DNA of 64,000 bases from Diaminobutyricimonas sp. LJ205 (GCF_009755725.1 NZ_CP046619.1:2418001-2482000); one strand, 5' to 3'; shown: positions 15,118 to 24,140, counted from the first letter of the stretch. Numbers and translations are program-made. Notes: generated from the letters alone by a model not told the origin.

Positions 15118-15879
15118 GTGACCAAGCGTGTATTGATCACTGCTGGTGCCGGTGGCATCGGTCTGGCTGTCGCGAAGGCGTTCATCGCCGAGGGAGCCCG
15201 CGTCCACATTGCCGACGTCAACGAAGAAGCGGTGACCAAGCTCACTGCCGAGTACGAGAACATCACCGGCTCGGTCACCGATGTCAGCAAGCCCGAGTCG
15301 GTCACCGCCCTCTTCGAGGACGTCAAGCGCGAGCTCGGCGGACTCGACGTGCTGATCAACGGTGCTGGCATAGCCGGCCCGACCGCGCCGGTCGACGAGT
15401 ACGACGCCGCCCAGTGGGCCGCCGTTGTGTCGATCAACCTCACCGGCACCTTCCTGGTCACCCAGGCCGCGATCCCGCTGCTCAAGGAGTCGGATGCGGC
15501 GTCCATCCTCACCATTTCGTCGCTCGCCGGCCGCTTCGGATACCCGAACCGCGTCGCCTACTCGACCACGAAGTGGGGCCTCGTCGGCTTCGCGAAGACC
15601 CTCGCCATGGAGCTTGGCCCGTTCGGCATCACCTCGAACACCATCCACCCGGGCGCCGTTGACGGCCCCCGCATCATGAGCGTCTTCGAGGGCCGCGCCT
15701 CGGTCTCGGGCCGCACCGTGCAGGAGGAAATCGACTCCGCCATGGCCAACCAGTCGGTGAAGAAGTTCATCGACCCGAACGACATCGCCGCGCTCATCGT
15801 GTTCCTCGCCGGACCGCACGCGCGCACCATCTCGGGCCAGATGTTCCCGATCGATGGCGACTCTAAGGCGGCCGTGTAA
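15118..15879 (+). CDS. SDR-family oxidoreductase, first gene of a catabolic operon
   Basis: 253 residues, GTG start with AAGGAG 6 nt upstream. The Rossmann glycine motif is slightly unusual (TAGAGGIGLAVAKAF instead of TGxxxGIG). NGAGIAG is the NNAG-like motif, and the catalytic Ser-Tyr-Lys set appears as ISSLAGRFGYPN and YSTTKWG. The family interconverts hydroxyl and keto groups with NAD(P)H; the acidic residue after the second strand (ADVNEE) suggests NAD. Its TAA overlaps the ATG of the next transporter by one base, so the genes are coupled. Confidence 0.88.
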   Translation: MTKRVLITAGAGGIGLAVAKAFIAEGARVHIADVNEEAVTKLTAEYENITGSVTDVSKPESVTALFEDVKRELGGLDVLINGAGIAGPTAPVDEYDAAQWAAVVSINLTGTFLVTQAAIPLLKESDAASILTISSLAGRFGYPNRVAYSTTKWGLVGFAKTLAMELGPFGITSNTIHPGAVDGPRIMSVFEGRASVSGRTVQEEIDSAMANQSVKKFIDPNDIAALIVFLAGPHARTISGQMFPIDGDSKAAV

Positions 15880-17180
15880 TGTCTACGACCTCTTCCGCCC
15901 CCGCCCCGGCGGCTTCCGCCGACCACGCATCCGGCCTCACCAAGGTCAGCCTGTGGAAGGGCCGCATCGGCCTGATCATCGGCATCGTCCTGCTCGGCAT
16001 CACGCTTCGCTACGCGATCACCGGGATGTCGCCGCTGCTGACCACGATCCGCGAGGAGATGGGCATCGACGTCGCCGGCGCCAGCTTCCTGGGCATGCTG
16101 CCCACGCTGAGCTTCGGTGTCGCCGGATTCCTCGCACCGGTGCTCATCCGCCGGTGGAGCCCCGAGCTCACCGCCGCCCTGGCGATGCTCCTGGCCGCGG
16201 CAGGCACCATCGGTCGCGCCATGACCGACAGCGTGCCGCTGTTCTTCGTGCTGAGCGCCGTGGCGCTGTTCGGCATGGGCTTCGGTAACGTCGTCGGCGC
16301 ACCGCTGGTGAAGAAGTACTTCCCGGACCGTCAGGGTGCGATGCTCACCGTGTTCGCGCTGCTCATGCAGGCCGGTGCGACCCTTCCCGCGATGACGGCG
16401 ATTCCCCTCGCCGACGCAGCGGGATGGCGCTTCTCGATCGCCTCGTGGGGAATCATCTCCGTGCTCGCCGCGCTGCCGTGGATCGTGCAGCTCGTCAAGA
16501 TGCGCAAGGACCGGAACGCGGCATCCGCGACCTCGACCGCTGCTGCGGCTCCAACCGGCCCGAAGCTCGGCCTCGGCCAGCTCATCAAGAGCCCGATCGC
16601 CGTCGGCACCGCGCTGTTCTATGCGATGGCGTCGCTCAACACCTACGCCATGCTGGCCTGGATGCCGACCATCTTCCAGGACGGTGGGATGTCGGAGGCC
16701 GACGCCGCAGCCGCGTTCTCGGTGTTCACCTTCCTGACGCTGCCGATGGCCGCCATCACGCCGATCCTCGCGACCAAGCTGAAGAACGTCGCCCCGGTCG
16801 CGGTGATCCTCGCCCTGGTGTTCCCGATCGGTTACACCGGCATCATCATCGCTCCGGAGCAGGCCGTGCTCTGGGCATTCATCGCCGGCATCGGCGGTGG
16901 CGCGTTCCCGCTCGCCATCACCATGTTCAACAAGCGCACGCGCACCCCACAGGGCTCGGCCTCCATCGCCGGATTCTCGATGGGCACCGGCTACCTGTTC
17001 GGAACGCTCGGCCCGCTGCTCGGCGGCGCCCTGTTCGCCGCCACCGGCGGCTGGACCGCGGCCCTCGTGGTCTTCGGGCTGACCAGCATCCTGGCCATCA
17101 TCGGCGGCCTGATGATGACCCGCGGCAAGAGCGCTCTGGAAGACAAGTTCGCCCCCGTGAACGCTGAGGAAGGAAAGTAA
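15879..17180 (+). CDS. MFS transporter, CynX/NimT-like
   Basis: 433 residues with about 12 hydrophobic segments, beginning after a Ser/Ala-rich head. The first helix contains LIIGIVLLGITLRYAITGMS, followed by TTIREEMGIDVAGASFLGML, the pattern of the cyanate/nitrate-like CynX/NimT group. FPLAITMFNKRTRTPQGSAS near residue 345 is the second conserved half-motif. It starts within the stop codon of the SDR gene and ends 2 nt before the dehydrogenase. It probably moves the operon's substrate or product; direction is unknown. Confidence 0.86.
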   Translation: MSTTSSAPAPAASADHASGLTKVSLWKGRIGLIIGIVLLGITLRYAITGMSPLLTTIREEMGIDVAGASFLGMLPTLSFGVAGFLAPVLIRRWSPELTAALAMLLAAAGTIGRAMTDSVPLFFVLSAVALFGMGFGNVVGAPLVKKYFPDRQGAMLTVFALLMQAGATLPAMTAIPLADAAGWRFSIASWGIISVLAALPWIVQLVKMRKDRNAASATSTAAAAPTGPKLGLGQLIKSPIAVGTALFYAMASLNTYAMLAWMPTIFQDGGMSEADAAAAFSVFTFLTLPMAAITPILATKLKNVAPVAVILALVFPIGYTGIIIAPEQAVLWAFIAGIGGGAFPLAITMFNKRTRTPQGSASIAGFSMGTGYLFGTLGPLLGGALFAATGGWTAALVVFGLTSILAIIGGLMMTRGKSALEDKFAPVNAEEGK

Positions 17181-17182
17181 CC

Positions 17183-18130
17183 ATGACCGAATCACGCATC
17201 AACGAGAAGGTCGCCGTCGTCGGCACCGGAGTCATCGGGGCCAGCTGGACCGCATACTTCCTCGCCCAGGGCTTCACCGTTGCGGCATCCGACCCCGGCG
17301 AGGGCGCGGAAGACCGCCTGCGTCGCTGGGTTGACGACTTCTGGCCCGCACTGGAGACCCTCGGCCTCGCCGAGGGCGCCTCGAAGGACAACCTGAGCTT
17401 CTCGAGCGATGTCGCCGTCGCCGTCAAGGACGCCGTCTTCATCCAGGAGAACGGCCCCGAGCGGATCGACATCAAGCGGGCGATCCTCGCCGGCATCGAG
17501 GCGGCCGCCCCCGCCGACACGGTCATCGCGACCTCGTCGTCCGGGCTGCTGATCACTGACGCGCAGGCCGGGGCGAAGCACCCTGAGCGCATCGTGCTCG
17601 GTCACCCGTTCAACCCGCCGCACCTCATCCCGCTCGTCGAGGTTCTCGGCGGCAAGGAGACGAGCGAAGAAAGCGTGCAGAAGGCGCTCGACTTCTACAC
17701 CCGCATCGGCAAGCGTCCGATCCGGATCAACAAGGAAGTCAAGGGTCACGTCGCCAACCGCCTGCAGGTTGCCCTGTGGCGCGAGGCCTTCTCGCTGGTC
17801 GAGAACGGCGTCGTGTCGGTTGCCGACATCGACACCGCGATCTCGCAGGGCCCGGGACTGCGCTGGGCACTGCTCGGCCCGTTCCTGAACCTGCACGCCT
17901 CGGGCGGCGACGGTGGCATCACCCACGTGCTCGAGCACATCGGACCGGCCCAGCGCGAGTGGGCACGCGACCTCGGCGAGTACCCCGAGACCGACGACTA
18001 CATCGGCCCGATGGCTGCCGGTGTGGACGCTGAGCTCGAGGGCTACGACTTCGCCGAGACGTTGAAGGCCCGTGACCGGCTGCTGATCGAGCTGATCGGC
18101 GCAAAGAAGCAAGCTCCACAGCTTCCGTAA
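17183..18130 (+). CDS. 3-hydroxyacyl-CoA/L-carnitine dehydrogenase-type NAD-dependent enzyme
   Basis: 315 residues. N-terminal Rossmann domain with VAVVGTGVIGASWTAYFLAQ, then VFIQENGPERIDIKRAILAG and ATSSSGLLITDAQA. GHPFNPPHLIPLVEVLGGKE holds the catalytic His region. The C-terminal all-helical domain includes KGHVANRLQVALWREAFSLV and GPGLRWALLGPFLNLHASGG. The last segment resembles carnitine dehydrogenases more than fatty-acid enzymes; L-gulonate dehydrogenase is another relative. It oxidises a 3-hydroxy acid with NAD. Third gene of the operon, followed by a strong terminator. Confidence 0.85.
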   Translation: MTESRINEKVAVVGTGVIGASWTAYFLAQGFTVAASDPGEGAEDRLRRWVDDFWPALETLGLAEGASKDNLSFSSDVAVAVKDAVFIQENGPERIDIKRAILAGIEAAAPADTVIATSSSGLLITDAQAGAKHPERIVLGHPFNPPHLIPLVEVLGGKETSEESVQKALDFYTRIGKRPIRINKEVKGHVANRLQVALWREAFSLVENGVVSVADIDTAISQGPGLRWALLGPFLNLHASGGDGGITHVLEHIGPAQREWARDLGEYPETDDYIGPMAAGVDAELEGYDFAETLKARDRLLIELIGAKKQAPQLP

Positions 18131-18137
18131 GTGGAAT

Positions 18138-18170
18138 GGGGCGGCCGGCGTTTGCCGGCCGCCCCTTCTG
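18138..18170 (+). terminator. Rho-independent terminator of the SDR/MFS/dehydrogenase operon
   Basis: A perfect 12-bp GC stem, GGGGCGGCCGGC and GCCGGCCGCCCC, surrounds a GTTT loop and is followed by TTCTGTT. Confidence 0.85.
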
Positions 18171-18216
18171 TTCCTCCCCCAACCCCTAAGCTGAGATTTC
18201 ATCCAGGATAAGTAGA

Positions 18217-18720
18217 GTGACCACCGTGGACGACTACATCGATAAGAGCCGCGCGCAATGGGCGCAGATCGCGCCCGAGCTGGAGACCGAACCCGCGGGC
18301 ATCGTCGGCCGCATCATGCGGATCGCGCACGTCATCGAGCTGCGCAGCGAGCGTGTGCTCGAGGACCTCGGTGTGACCCGGTCCGAGTTCGACATCCTTT
18401 CCCTGCTCGTCCGCACCGGCCGCCCGATGACCCCGAGCGAGCTCGCTACCCAGGCGCTCTGCTCCGCCGCCGGGGTCACGAAGCGTCTGAAGAAGCTGGT
18501 CGACTCCGGGATGGTCACCCGTGAAGCCAACCCGTCGGATGGCCGGGGCGCGCTCATCACCCTGACGGACAAGGCGCGCGAAAAGATGATTCCGATCCTC
18601 CAGGCGGTGCTCGATGCCGAGGCGGATCTGATCAGCGTGATTCCCCCTGAAGAACGCGAGCCGCTCGCCGCGCAGCTGCGCACGCTGCTGAGCAGCCTGG
18701 AAGCCGCAGGCTCCCGGTAA
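18217..18720 (+). CDS. MarR-family transcriptional regulator
   Basis: 167 residues. The winged helix spans about 60-130: LGVTRSEFDILSLLVRTG, TPSELATQALCSAAGVTKRL (recognition helix) and the wing MVTREANPSDGRGALITLT. A 9-bp palindrome ATCC-A-GGAT at 18201-18209 lies just before the start and could be an autoregulatory site. It stands after the terminator of the dehydrogenase operon and is the only regulator in the cluster, so it is a candidate for binding the shared operators at 13.3 and 15.0 kb. That link is untested. Confidence 0.88.
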   Translation: MTTVDDYIDKSRAQWAQIAPELETEPAGIVGRIMRIAHVIELRSERVLEDLGVTRSEFDILSLLVRTGRPMTPSELATQALCSAAGVTKRLKKLVDSGMVTREANPSDGRGALITLTDKAREKMIPILQAVLDAEADLISVIPPEEREPLAAQLRTLLSSLEAAGSR

Positions 18721-18849
18721 CACCCGCTGGTCAAGCGTTTGTGCCCGTTCGGTACGTTCGCGCACGCTCGAGCGGGCTCGGATGTACCGAGCAGGCACAG
18801 ACGCGGAGCGCCGTGCAAGCAGCGCCGCCCCCGGCGTAGTGTCCGGGTT

Positions 18850-19683
18850 ATGCGAACCCCCAAAGTCGCCCTGGTCACCGGCGCGTCATCCGGAATCGGC
18901 GAAGCCACCGCCCGCCGCCTCGCCGGACTCGGCCTCACCGTCTACGGCTCCGCCCGCCGCCTGGATCGGATGTCGACCCTCGAGGCCGACGGCATCCGAC
19001 TGCTGCACATGGATGTCACCGACGACGCCTCCATGACCGCGGGCGTTGAGCGCATCCTTGCCGACACCGGACGCATCGACGTGCTGGTCAACAACGCCGG
19101 CTACGGCTCATACGGTGCGCTCGAAGACGTCCCTCTCGACGAGGCCCGCCGCCAGTTCGACGTGAACGTGTTCGGTCTCGCCCGGCTCACCCAGCTGGTG
19201 CTGCCGACGATGCGCGCCCAGCGCTCCGGGAAAGTCATCAACATGTCCTCGATGGGCGGCAAGATGTACGAGCCGCTCGGCAGCTGGTACCACGCCACCA
19301 AGTTCGCGGTCGAGGGGCTGAGCGACTCCCTGCGTCTCGAGCTGAAACCCTTCGGCATCCACGTGGTGATCATCGAGCCCGGCGCGATCATCAGCGAGTG
19401 GAACGCGATCGCCCGTGACAGCCTGCTCGAGGTCTCCGGCAACACCGCGTACGGACCACTTGCGCAGAGCGTCGCGGCCGAGATGGCGGCGGCGGGTGCC
19501 CCGGGCGAAGGCTCCCTGCCGACCGTCGTCGCCGACGCGGTGGCCGCGGCGGTGAAGGCGCGGCATCCGAAGACCCGCTACCCGATCGGCCGACATGCCC
19601 GGGCGGTGGTGCTCGGGCGACGGCTGCTCCCGGATGTCGCCATGGACGCAGTGCTCTGGCGGCGATACACCCGGCACATGTGA
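18850..19683 (+). CDS. SDR-family NAD(P)-dependent oxidoreductase
   Basis: 277 residues from the ATG at 18850; TAGTGT at 18838 fits a -10 box of a leaderless mRNA. VTGASSGIGEATARRL is the cofactor loop, with an arginine pair after strand 2 (GSARRLDRM) that points to NADP. NNAGYGSYGALEDVP, INMSSMGGKMYEPLGSWY and YHATKFAVEGLSDSLRLE give the Asn-Ser-Tyr-Lys tetrad. It resembles the oxidoreductases annotated as short-chain dehydrogenases of lipid or retinol-like substrates. A stand-alone transcript is likely. Confidence 0.88.
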   Translation: MRTPKVALVTGASSGIGEATARRLAGLGLTVYGSARRLDRMSTLEADGIRLLHMDVTDDASMTAGVERILADTGRIDVLVNNAGYGSYGALEDVPLDEARRQFDVNVFGLARLTQLVLPTMRAQRSGKVINMSSMGGKMYEPLGSWYHATKFAVEGLSDSLRLELKPFGIHVVIIEPGAIISEWNAIARDSLLEVSGNTAYGPLAQSVAAEMAAAGAPGEGSLPTVVADAVAAAVKARHPKTRYPIGRHARAVVLGRRLLPDVAMDAVLWRRYTRHM

Positions 19684-19740
19684 GTCAGTCAATACATACA
19701 CATGGAATATCCGGTGACGCGGCACGGTTGAACCTGATGA

Positions 19741-19756
19741 CTGATCAATAAATCAG
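19741..19756 (+). promoter_or_regulatory. Inverted repeat CTGAT-n6-ATCAG before the SDR gene
   Basis: Two 5-bp arms lie 27 nt before the start at 19783, just after a TTGAAC that could be a -35 box. It is a possible regulator site; support is limited to position and symmetry. Confidence 0.3.
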
Positions 19757-19782
19757 CCAAGAGCAAGAAGGTTGGAGAAACA

Positions 19783-20619
19783 ATGTCAGGACTACTCGAC
19801 GGCAAGGTAGCAATCGTCACCGGTGGCACGAGCGGAATCGGGCTCGCGACCGTAGAGCGCTTCGTTAGCGAAGGCGCGAAGGTAGCGATCGCCGACATCC
19901 AGGACGAGCTCGGCTCGTCGATCGCGGACCGGCTCGGCGAGTCCGTCACCTACATCCACACCGACGTCACGGACGAGGCTGCGATTGAGGCGCTTGTCGC
20001 CAAGACGGTCGAGCGTTTCGGCAAGCTCGACGTCATGTACAACAACGCTGGCGCTCAGGGTGACCCTTCGGCCATCACTGAGATCAGCGCGGAAGGCTTC
20101 GACAAGACCATCGCGCTCCTCACCCGCTCGGTGCTGCTTGGGCACAAGTATGCGGCTCGGCAGTTCCAGGCCCAGGGAACCGGTGGCTCCATTGTGACCA
20201 CGGCGAGCGCCGCAGCACTCCAGGGCGGATGGTCCGCGGCCGGTTACACCATTGCCAAGCACGCCATCGTCGGCATCGTGCGGCAGTCGGTGGCGGAGCT
20301 TGCTCCCCTCCGCATCCGGTCCAACGCGATCGCGCCGGGCATCATCATGACGCCGATCATGGCGCGCACGTTCGGCGTCCCCGCGGACCAGGCGGAGGAG
20401 TTCACCACGTTCCTCGCCGATCGACTCGGATCGACCCAGCCATTCGGCCGTGTCGGCTTCGCCGATGACATCGCGAAGGTAGCGACGTTCCTCGCGAGTG
20501 ACCTGTCCGAGTACGTGACCGGCACGGTCATCCCCGTCGACGGCGGCGCGACCGCCGTAACGCAGGGCACCTTCGCCTCGGAGGTTGTCACCGCCGCCCA
20601 GGAGTTCGTCGCCCGCTAA
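19783..20619 (+). CDS. SDR-family oxidoreductase, classical type
   Basis: 278 residues; GGAGAAACA lies just before the ATG. VTGGTSGIGLATVERFV is the Gly-rich loop, ADIQDELG suggests NAD preference, and NNAGAQGDPS, TTASAAALQGGWSAAGYTIA and YTIAKHAIVGIVRQ supply the catalytic residues. VTGTVIPVDGGATAVTQG is the C-terminal signature. The layout matches the cyclohexanol/xanthoxin/levodione-type dehydrogenases. Substrate unknown. Ends before a strong terminator. Confidence 0.9.
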   Translation: MSGLLDGKVAIVTGGTSGIGLATVERFVSEGAKVAIADIQDELGSSIADRLGESVTYIHTDVTDEAAIEALVAKTVERFGKLDVMYNNAGAQGDPSAITEISAEGFDKTIALLTRSVLLGHKYAARQFQAQGTGGSIVTTASAAALQGGWSAAGYTIAKHAIVGIVRQSVAELAPLRIRSNAIAPGIIMTPIMARTFGVPADQAEEFTTFLADRLGSTQPFGRVGFADDIAKVATFLASDLSEYVTGTVIPVDGGATAVTQGTFASEVVTAAQEFVAR

Positions 20620-20660
20620 GCCGGGTCGGCCGGAGAGCTGACGGTTCGTTGCACAAAGCT

Positions 20661-20695
20661 GGCGGGCTCGGGATCTTGTATCCCGAGCCCGCCTT
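20661..20695. terminator. Strong bidirectional-looking terminator
   Basis: GGCGGGCTCGGGAT and ATCCCGAGCCCGCC form a perfect 14-bp stem with loop CTTGT between two convergent genes (20619 stop on plus, 20717 stop on minus). Confidence 0.85.
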
Positions 20696-20716
20696 CGCGT
20701 TGAGCGGGCTGGGCGG

Positions 20717-20890
20717 TCAGCCTTCCTTGTGCTCCGCGAGCAGCATCGCGGTTCGCAGCCGCTGGCCGTGCGCGTACGCGTTGAGCGCGCGGATCGCCGC
20801 GATGATCAGGGCCACAAGAGACGCCAGCACCACGAGGATGAACACGAACATGAGCACCCACATGATCGAGCCCCAGAGGAAGGAATTCAT
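20717..20890 (-). CDS. Single-span small membrane protein
   Basis: 57 residues from the ATG at 20890 (an in-frame ATG at 20908 would add six). It consists of one long hydrophobic stretch, WGSIMWVLMFVFILVVLASL through VALIIAAIRAL, then a short basic tail with AYAHGQRLRTAMLLAEHKEG. No domain is known to me. Neither start has a good ribosome site. The hydrophobic helix and constrained length make it a credible gene; function is unknown. Confidence 0.6.
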   Translation of the reverse strand: MNSFLWGSIMWVLMFVFILVVLASLVALIIAAIRALNAYAHGQRLRTAMLLAEHKEG

Positions 20891-20967
20891 ATCCTGAAGG
20901 TAGCTCATTCGACACCGGATGGGCCGTAGCTGGACGAACACGGCCGCGTCAGATGCAATAGACACAA

Positions 20968-21966
20968 ATGTCCCGCTACGCCTCCAGCACCGCTCGCCGC
21001 GTCGCGCGGCGCACGCTCGTGACATCCGGCGTCGCCCTTGCACTGCTGCTCGCGGGCTGCGGCGCAACCGACCCCGCCGTCACCGCGGATGAGACGGCCG
21101 CCCCCGGCGACCGGATGACCCTGCGCACGCTCGCCGAGAGTGACGAGAAGCCCCAGCTCGAACTGGGCGAGCGCACCGGGGGCGGCAGCGCCTACACGAC
21201 CCGTCGGGTGACCTATGAAAGTGGCGGCATCACCGTGTCCGGCTCGCTGAGCGTGCCAACGGGCGACGGGCCGCATCCCGGCCTGGTGCTCGCGCACGGT
21301 CTGGTCGATCCGGAGTCCTACACCGATGGCAGTGGGATGCCGCGCGAACAGCATCACTTCGCCGACGCCGGCTATGTGGTTCTGAGCGCCGACCTGCGCA
21401 GCAGTGAACCGGGCACCGAGGAGGTGACCGCACTCAGCATCGACATGGGCGCCACCCTTGACGTGATCAATGCGGTGCGCGCGCTCGCGAGCGCCGACCT
21501 GCCCTCGCTTGACGAGGACCGCATCAGCCTGTTGGGTCACTCGATGGGCGGAGTGCTGGTGATCAACGCGATGGTCGCCAAGCCCGACCTCGTCGACGCG
21601 GTCGTGGCACTCGCGCCGGCCAGCAGCGACCCGATCGAACTGGTGGAGCAGCTCAGCCCGATGGCGGGCGGTTCCCGCGATCGGGTGTACGCCCGCTTCG
21701 GTACGCCCGAGCAGCACCCCGAGTTCTGGGAAGACCTTTCCGCGCGCACCTTCGCCGAGCAGGCGGAGGCGCCGCTGCTGATCATCCATGGCACGGAGGA
21801 TGCAGTCACTCCGATCGACTGGTCGGAGGAGACCGCGGATGCCTGGGCCGCGGCCGGTGCGGACGTGGAACTGGAGCGACTCGACGGCGCCGGGCACATC
21901 TTCTTCGATGACGAGTGGCGCGAGGCGATGGATGCCGCGGAGGAGTTCTTCGAGGATGCGCTCTAG
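20968..21966 (+). CDS. Lipoprotein alpha/beta hydrolase (S9-like)
   Basis: 332 residues. Signal peptide with twin Arg-rich n-region and lipobox ALLLAGCGAT: lipidation at Cys 31 is predicted, so it is anchored to the outer face of the membrane. The hydrolase domain has LVLAHGLVDPES, the nucleophile elbow LLGHSMGGVLV, the acid in IIHGTEDAVTPIDW and the histidine in LDGAGHIFFDD. The arrangement matches dipeptidyl-aminopeptidase/acylaminoacyl-peptidase-type esterases. TAGACA shortly before the ATG suggests a leaderless mRNA. Substrate unknown. Confidence 0.9.
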   Translation: MSRYASSTARRVARRTLVTSGVALALLLAGCGATDPAVTADETAAPGDRMTLRTLAESDEKPQLELGERTGGGSAYTTRRVTYESGGITVSGSLSVPTGDGPHPGLVLAHGLVDPESYTDGSGMPREQHHFADAGYVVLSADLRSSEPGTEEVTALSIDMGATLDVINAVRALASADLPSLDEDRISLLGHSMGGVLVINAMVAKPDLVDAVVALAPASSDPIELVEQLSPMAGGSRDRVYARFGTPEQHPEFWEDLSARTFAEQAEAPLLIIHGTEDAVTPIDWSEETADAWAAAGADVELERLDGAGHIFFDDEWREAMDAAEEFFEDAL

Positions 21967-22015
21967 CTACTGCGTGCAGTTCCCCGCCCCGAATGAGGGT
22001 GGGCGCCGCTCTCCC

Positions 22016-22063
22016 CCGCTGGTTGAGGAGCGCCGCGAGCGCAGCGAGTGACGCGTCTCGAAA
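22016..22063 (+). repeat. Dispersed repeat GGTTGAGGAGCGC...GTCTCGAAA, copy
   Basis: Contains the 36-nt core shared exactly with 22871-22906 and 61450-61485 and, reversed, 54652-54687. It starts GCTGGTTGAGGAGCGCCGCG and ends GACGCGTCTCGAAA. It sits in the gap after the lipoprotein gene. Confidence 0.85.
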
Positions 22064-22180
22064 TCAGCCTTCTTCTCACTCGATCCAGACGATTCGCGAT
22101 CCAACTCGGTCGGGCAGACTGGGCCGAGGTGTAGCCGCATTTGACGTCATTCAGTCCCAAGCTCGAAAGGGGGACGGCAC

Positions 22181-22846
22181 TTGCAGGCGATCGTTCCGAT
22201 TCTCCCGATCGCGCTGGCGGATGCGCTCAGCTCGGTACCGATCATGGCGAGCATCTTCATCCTGCTTGCGCCCAACCGGTCGCGGGCAGCGCTGCCGTTC
22301 CTTGTCGGCTGGGTCGTTGGCATATTCGTCGTGGTGCTCCTGTGCACGCTTCTGGCCCAAGTCGTCCCCACCACCCGTTCCCCGCGCCGACCGGACACGG
22401 TTGTTGCCGCCCTCGAAATTTTGCTCGGCGTGGCAATCATTGGGGTCGCAGCATGGTCCTGGCTGAGGTCACGCCATCAGTCGAGACCGACAGGAGCGAA
22501 TTGGCTGAAGAAGGTCGACATGCTCGGTCCGTGGTCGTCGCTTGGCCTGGGACTCCTCCTCAACCTGCGGCCGAAGGGGCTGCTCCTTGCTGGCGCCGCC
22601 GGGCTCTCAATTCGCGCCGATGCGGAGTCCACGACATCCGCCCTGCTCGCGGTCACGATCTATACCCTCATCGCCGCATCGACCGTTGCAGCGCCGGTGA
22701 TTGCAACGCTCGCAGCGCCGGCCCGCATGACACCCCGGCTGGTGCGAATTAAGGAGTGGATGAGTCGACACGGTGAGGCCGTCACCAGCGTGATCCTGGC
22801 GCTGATCGGTGCGGTGATCGTTGTCATGGGCATCGCCCGCTGGTAG
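22181..22846 (+). CDS. GAP/Sap-type polytopic membrane protein
   Basis: 221 residues, TTG start with AAGGGGG 8 nt upstream. Six predicted helices: IVPILPIALADALSSVPIMA opens the protein, LPFLVGWVVGIFVVVLLCTL is helix 2, then helices near 75-92, 118-140 (GLGLLLNLRPKGLLLAGAAG), 150-175 and 200-220. The family (GAP, related to the mycobacterial sulfolipid-addressing Sap proteins) helps export lipids or peptidoglycolipids. Whether it does so here is unknown. It is flanked on both sides by copies of the GTCTCGAAA repeat. Confidence 0.75.
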   Translation: MQAIVPILPIALADALSSVPIMASIFILLAPNRSRAALPFLVGWVVGIFVVVLLCTLLAQVVPTTRSPRRPDTVVAALEILLGVAIIGVAAWSWLRSRHQSRPTGANWLKKVDMLGPWSSLGLGLLLNLRPKGLLLAGAAGLSIRADAESTTSALLAVTIYTLIAASTVAAPVIATLAAPARMTPRLVRIKEWMSRHGEAVTSVILALIGAVIVVMGIARW

Positions 22847-22859
22847 TCGATACCCCACC

Positions 22860-22907
22860 CGCTGATTGAGGAGCGCCGCGAGCGCAGCGAGTGACGCGTC
22901 TCGAAAT
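22860..22907 (+). repeat. Dispersed repeat GATTGAGGAGCGC...GTCTCGAAA, copy
   Basis: Same 36-nt core as the copy at 22016. It ends 3 nt before the stop of the MFS gene on the minus strand, between two convergent genes, where it could help terminate transcription. Confidence 0.85.
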
Positions 22908-22910
22908 CCT

Positions 22911-24140
22911 CTACTCCGCAGTCTCGGCTTCCGCGGCATCCATCGCCTCATCGGTGAGGATCCACAGCAACCCGACCAGACCAACCGTGAGCAGGCCAGC
23001 GGCAAGGAACACGAACGGCAAACCGAGCCACTGTCCGAACAGGCCGCCGAGCAGGGCGCCCAGCGGGATCGTTCCCCAGGCGAGCAGTCGATAGCTGCTG
23101 TTCACCCTGCCGAGCATGTAGGCGGGGGCGATCCGTTGCCGGAGCGAGACCGCGACGACGTTCCACAGCACGATCGCGATGCCGTCGATGAAGAAGCCCG
23201 CGGCGATGATGAACGGGTTGTCAGTGAACGCCGGCACGGCGAGGACCAGCCCGCCAGTCATCACAACGATTCCGAGGGTGCGAGCACGACCGAGCCGGCG
23301 CTCGACCCGCTCGGCGACGAGCGACCCGAGCAGACTGCCGACGGCGGTTGCGGTGAGCAGCAGGCCGTACCCCGCCTCGGTGAGATTCATCGCCGAGGTT
23401 GGGCCGACGGCGTACAGCACGAACACGGCGAAGGCTGCGTTCGAGGCGAGGTTGAAGATGCCGGTCATGATCGCGAGGGTGCGCAGGATGCGGTGGCCGA
23501 GCAGGTAGCGCAGGCCTTCGGCGATGTCGGCCCGGATGCTGGTGCGCGTAGTCCGCTCGACCTTGAAGTTGCCGCGAATGAGCAGCAGAACGCCCACCGC
23601 GAGAATCCAGAGCCCGGCGGCGTTGGCGAACGCGAGCGCGGCGCCCACGGCGACGAGGAAGCCGCCGAGCGGCGGGCCGATGAACGCGTTCGCGGTGAGC
23701 TCGACCGCATAGAGGCGGCCGTTGGCACGGGACAACTGATCCTTCGGCACGATCTGGGGCATGATCGACTGCGCACTCGTGTCGTAAATGGTTTCGGCGA
23801 AGCCGATGCCGAGTGCGACGACGTAGATCAGCCAGATCGATCCGAGGTCGAGGAACATCGCGATTGCGAGTACGACGAGCGCGGCGGCGCGGATCGAGTT
23901 CGCGGTGACCATCAGCCAGCGTCGGTCGAGCCGGTCGGCGAGCGCGCCGGCCTGCAGGGCGAACAGCAGCCATGGCAACCGCAGTGCGAGGGCGACGCCC
24001 GCGATCAGGATCGGCTCCTGGGTGTAGGCGATCGCGACGAGCGGCAGGGCAACGCTGAACAGACCGTCGGCGAGGTTGGACATGCCGGAGGACGTCCAGA
24101 GCTTCCAGTAGGAGGCGCCAAGGGGGTGGCGGTTAGGCAT
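22911..24140 (-). CDS. MFS exporter of the EntS/MFS_3 type
   Basis: 409 residues, about 12 helices. The opening SYWKLWTSSGMSNLADGLFS and the loop GALADRLDRRWLMVTANSIR between helices 2 and 3 are the signature of MFS_3 exporters (enterobactin-exporter-like and macrolide-exporter-like). TSAQSIMPQIVPKDQLSRAN follows in the standard place. It presumably pumps a small hydrophobic compound; nothing nearby tells which. This is the last GC-rich gene before the AT-richer island. Confidence 0.88.
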   Translation of the reverse strand: MPNRHPLGASYWKLWTSSGMSNLADGLFSVALPLVAIAYTQEPILIAGVALALRLPWLLFALQAGALADRLDRRWLMVTANSIRAAALVVLAIAMFLDLGSIWLIYVVALGIGFAETIYDTSAQSIMPQIVPKDQLSRANGRLYAVELTANAFIGPPLGGFLVAVGAALAFANAAGLWILAVGVLLLIRGNFKVERTTRTSIRADIAEGLRYLLGHRILRTLAIMTGIFNLASNAAFAVFVLYAVGPTSAMNLTEAGYGLLLTATAVGSLLGSLVAERVERRLGRARTLGIVVMTGGLVLAVPAFTDNPFIIAAGFFIDGIAIVLWNVVAVSLRQRIAPAYMLGRVNSSYRLLAWGTIPLGALLGGLFGQWLGLPFVFLAAGLLTVGLVGLLWILTDEAMDAAEAETAE

